Made by a program: the position numbers and the translations under genes
Part shown: piece after piece, positions 13,924 to 14,183 of the stretch
How positions within the stretch are numbered: position 1 is the stretch's first letter
Layout: the number at the start of each line of letters is the position of its first letter
The notes under the pieces: model-generated
Databases searched by the model: none
What the model was told of the DNA's origin: nothing
The model's input: only the letters and a program-made list of their open reading frames with translations
Origin: an uncultured bacterium
Lineage (GTDB): Bacteria; Cyanobacteriota; Vampirovibrionia; Gastranaerophilales; Gastranaerophilaceae
DNA length: 14,183 bases
Direction of reading: 5' to 3'
NCBI GenBank assembly: GCA_902489575.1
Contig: CABUAQ010000046.1
Location: 1 to 14,183 of the forward strand

Positions 13924-13946
13924 AGCTCAAGTATTCCATTGTCACT
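13924..13946. repeat. Direct repeat, proximal copy (possible operator)
   Basis: AGCTCAA, six variable bases, then CATTGTCACT, matching the copy at 13979-14001 at 19 of 23 positions. It lies in the leader of the small gene upstream of the recombinase. Confidence 0.55.
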
Positions 13947-13978
13947 TCAAAGATATGATTTACTAAAATAGTTAAATT

Positions 13979-14001
13979 AGCTCAATTTATTCATTGTCAC
14001 T
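13979..14001. repeat. Direct repeat, distal copy (possible operator)
   Basis: Same AGCTCAA - six bases - CATTGTCACT pattern, 55 bases from the proximal copy, a spacing near five helical turns. It touches the stop codon (14000-14002) of the gene at the right edge. Confidence 0.55.
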
Positions 14002-14183
14002 AATCTAGCTTTTCGGTTTTTTCTATTGAAATGTTGTAGGCTTTTCCAGTACCCTTTCCAATAGTTGTTTTTGTATATTGGTTTTGTTCCAAAAGTTTTT
14101 CTAACTCATCTCTGGTAATTTCTTCTGTATTCTTAATTTTTGTAGTTCTTAATAACAGAGATTTATTAGTATTTTTCTTTTGA
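14000..14183 (-). CDS. Partial hypothetical protein, cut by the right edge
   Basis: An open frame enters from the right edge and ends at TAG (14000-14002), giving the last 60 residues. The sequence is Lys/Thr-rich, with a helix EITRDELEKLLEQNQ followed by YTKTTIGKGTGKAYNISIEK. No family recognised. It has no start in the window. Same direction as the small gene and the recombinase, so it is probably part of the same element; the 100-base gap with the direct repeats suggests a separate control point. Confidence 0.5.
   Translation of the reverse strand, partial: QKKNTNKSLLLRTTKIKNTEEITRDELEKLLEQNQYTKTTIGKGTGKAYNISIEKTEKLD

Overview
The window is AT-rich bacterial DNA with compact genes, short gaps, Shine-Dalgarno sites and several extended -10 promoters. 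An orphan FlhB-type export protein, a sigma factor beside it, and a protein opening with a PFTSNP-like N-terminus are consistent with a gut-type non-photosynthetic relative of Cyanobacteria (Gastranaerophilales/Melainabacteria). That assignment is an impression from protein style and composition; there is no rRNA or marker gene here to settle it.

Layout. Positions 58-2432 (+) form one likely operon of three secreted or envelope proteins (a BamE/SmpA-like protein and two paralogues of each other) followed by a HEAT-repeat protein. A divergent pair follows: a 59-codon gene (-) and a second HEAT-repeat protein (+), which ends abruptly against a GC-richer block of short palindromes. Positions 3567-5089 (+) hold metF and deoC. 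Positions 5156-7583 (+) hold a membrane/coiled-coil protein of unknown function, flhB and a sigma-70 family factor. Positions 7661-11060 (-) hold a 5'-nucleotidase-family metallophosphoesterase and a putative papain-fold peptidase. Neither has a Sec signal peptide. They are separated by a GC-richer intergenic block with a 29-bp exact direct repeat. At 11149-12150 (+) lies a stand-alone OLD-type TOPRIM protein, then tRNA-Glu(UUC) with its own promoter.

From the 3' half of the tRNA to the right edge the DNA appears to be an integrated mobile element. A large serine recombinase gene (-) runs into the tRNA on the opposite strand, so that its last dozen codons and its stop codon are antisense tRNA sequence. 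Upstream of it are an overlapping small gene, a pair of direct repeats that may be operators, and a gene cut by the window edge. The other end of the element is outside the window.

How the genes may work together. The 5' operon looks like envelope maintenance. metF and deoC are housekeeping metabolism (one-carbon units; deoxyribose-phosphate breakdown). flhB plus a sigma factor points to a flagellar or type III export function whose other parts are elsewhere. The two signal-less enzymes next to it are possible, unproven, clients. The TOPRIM protein and the recombinase element mark the accessory end of the window.
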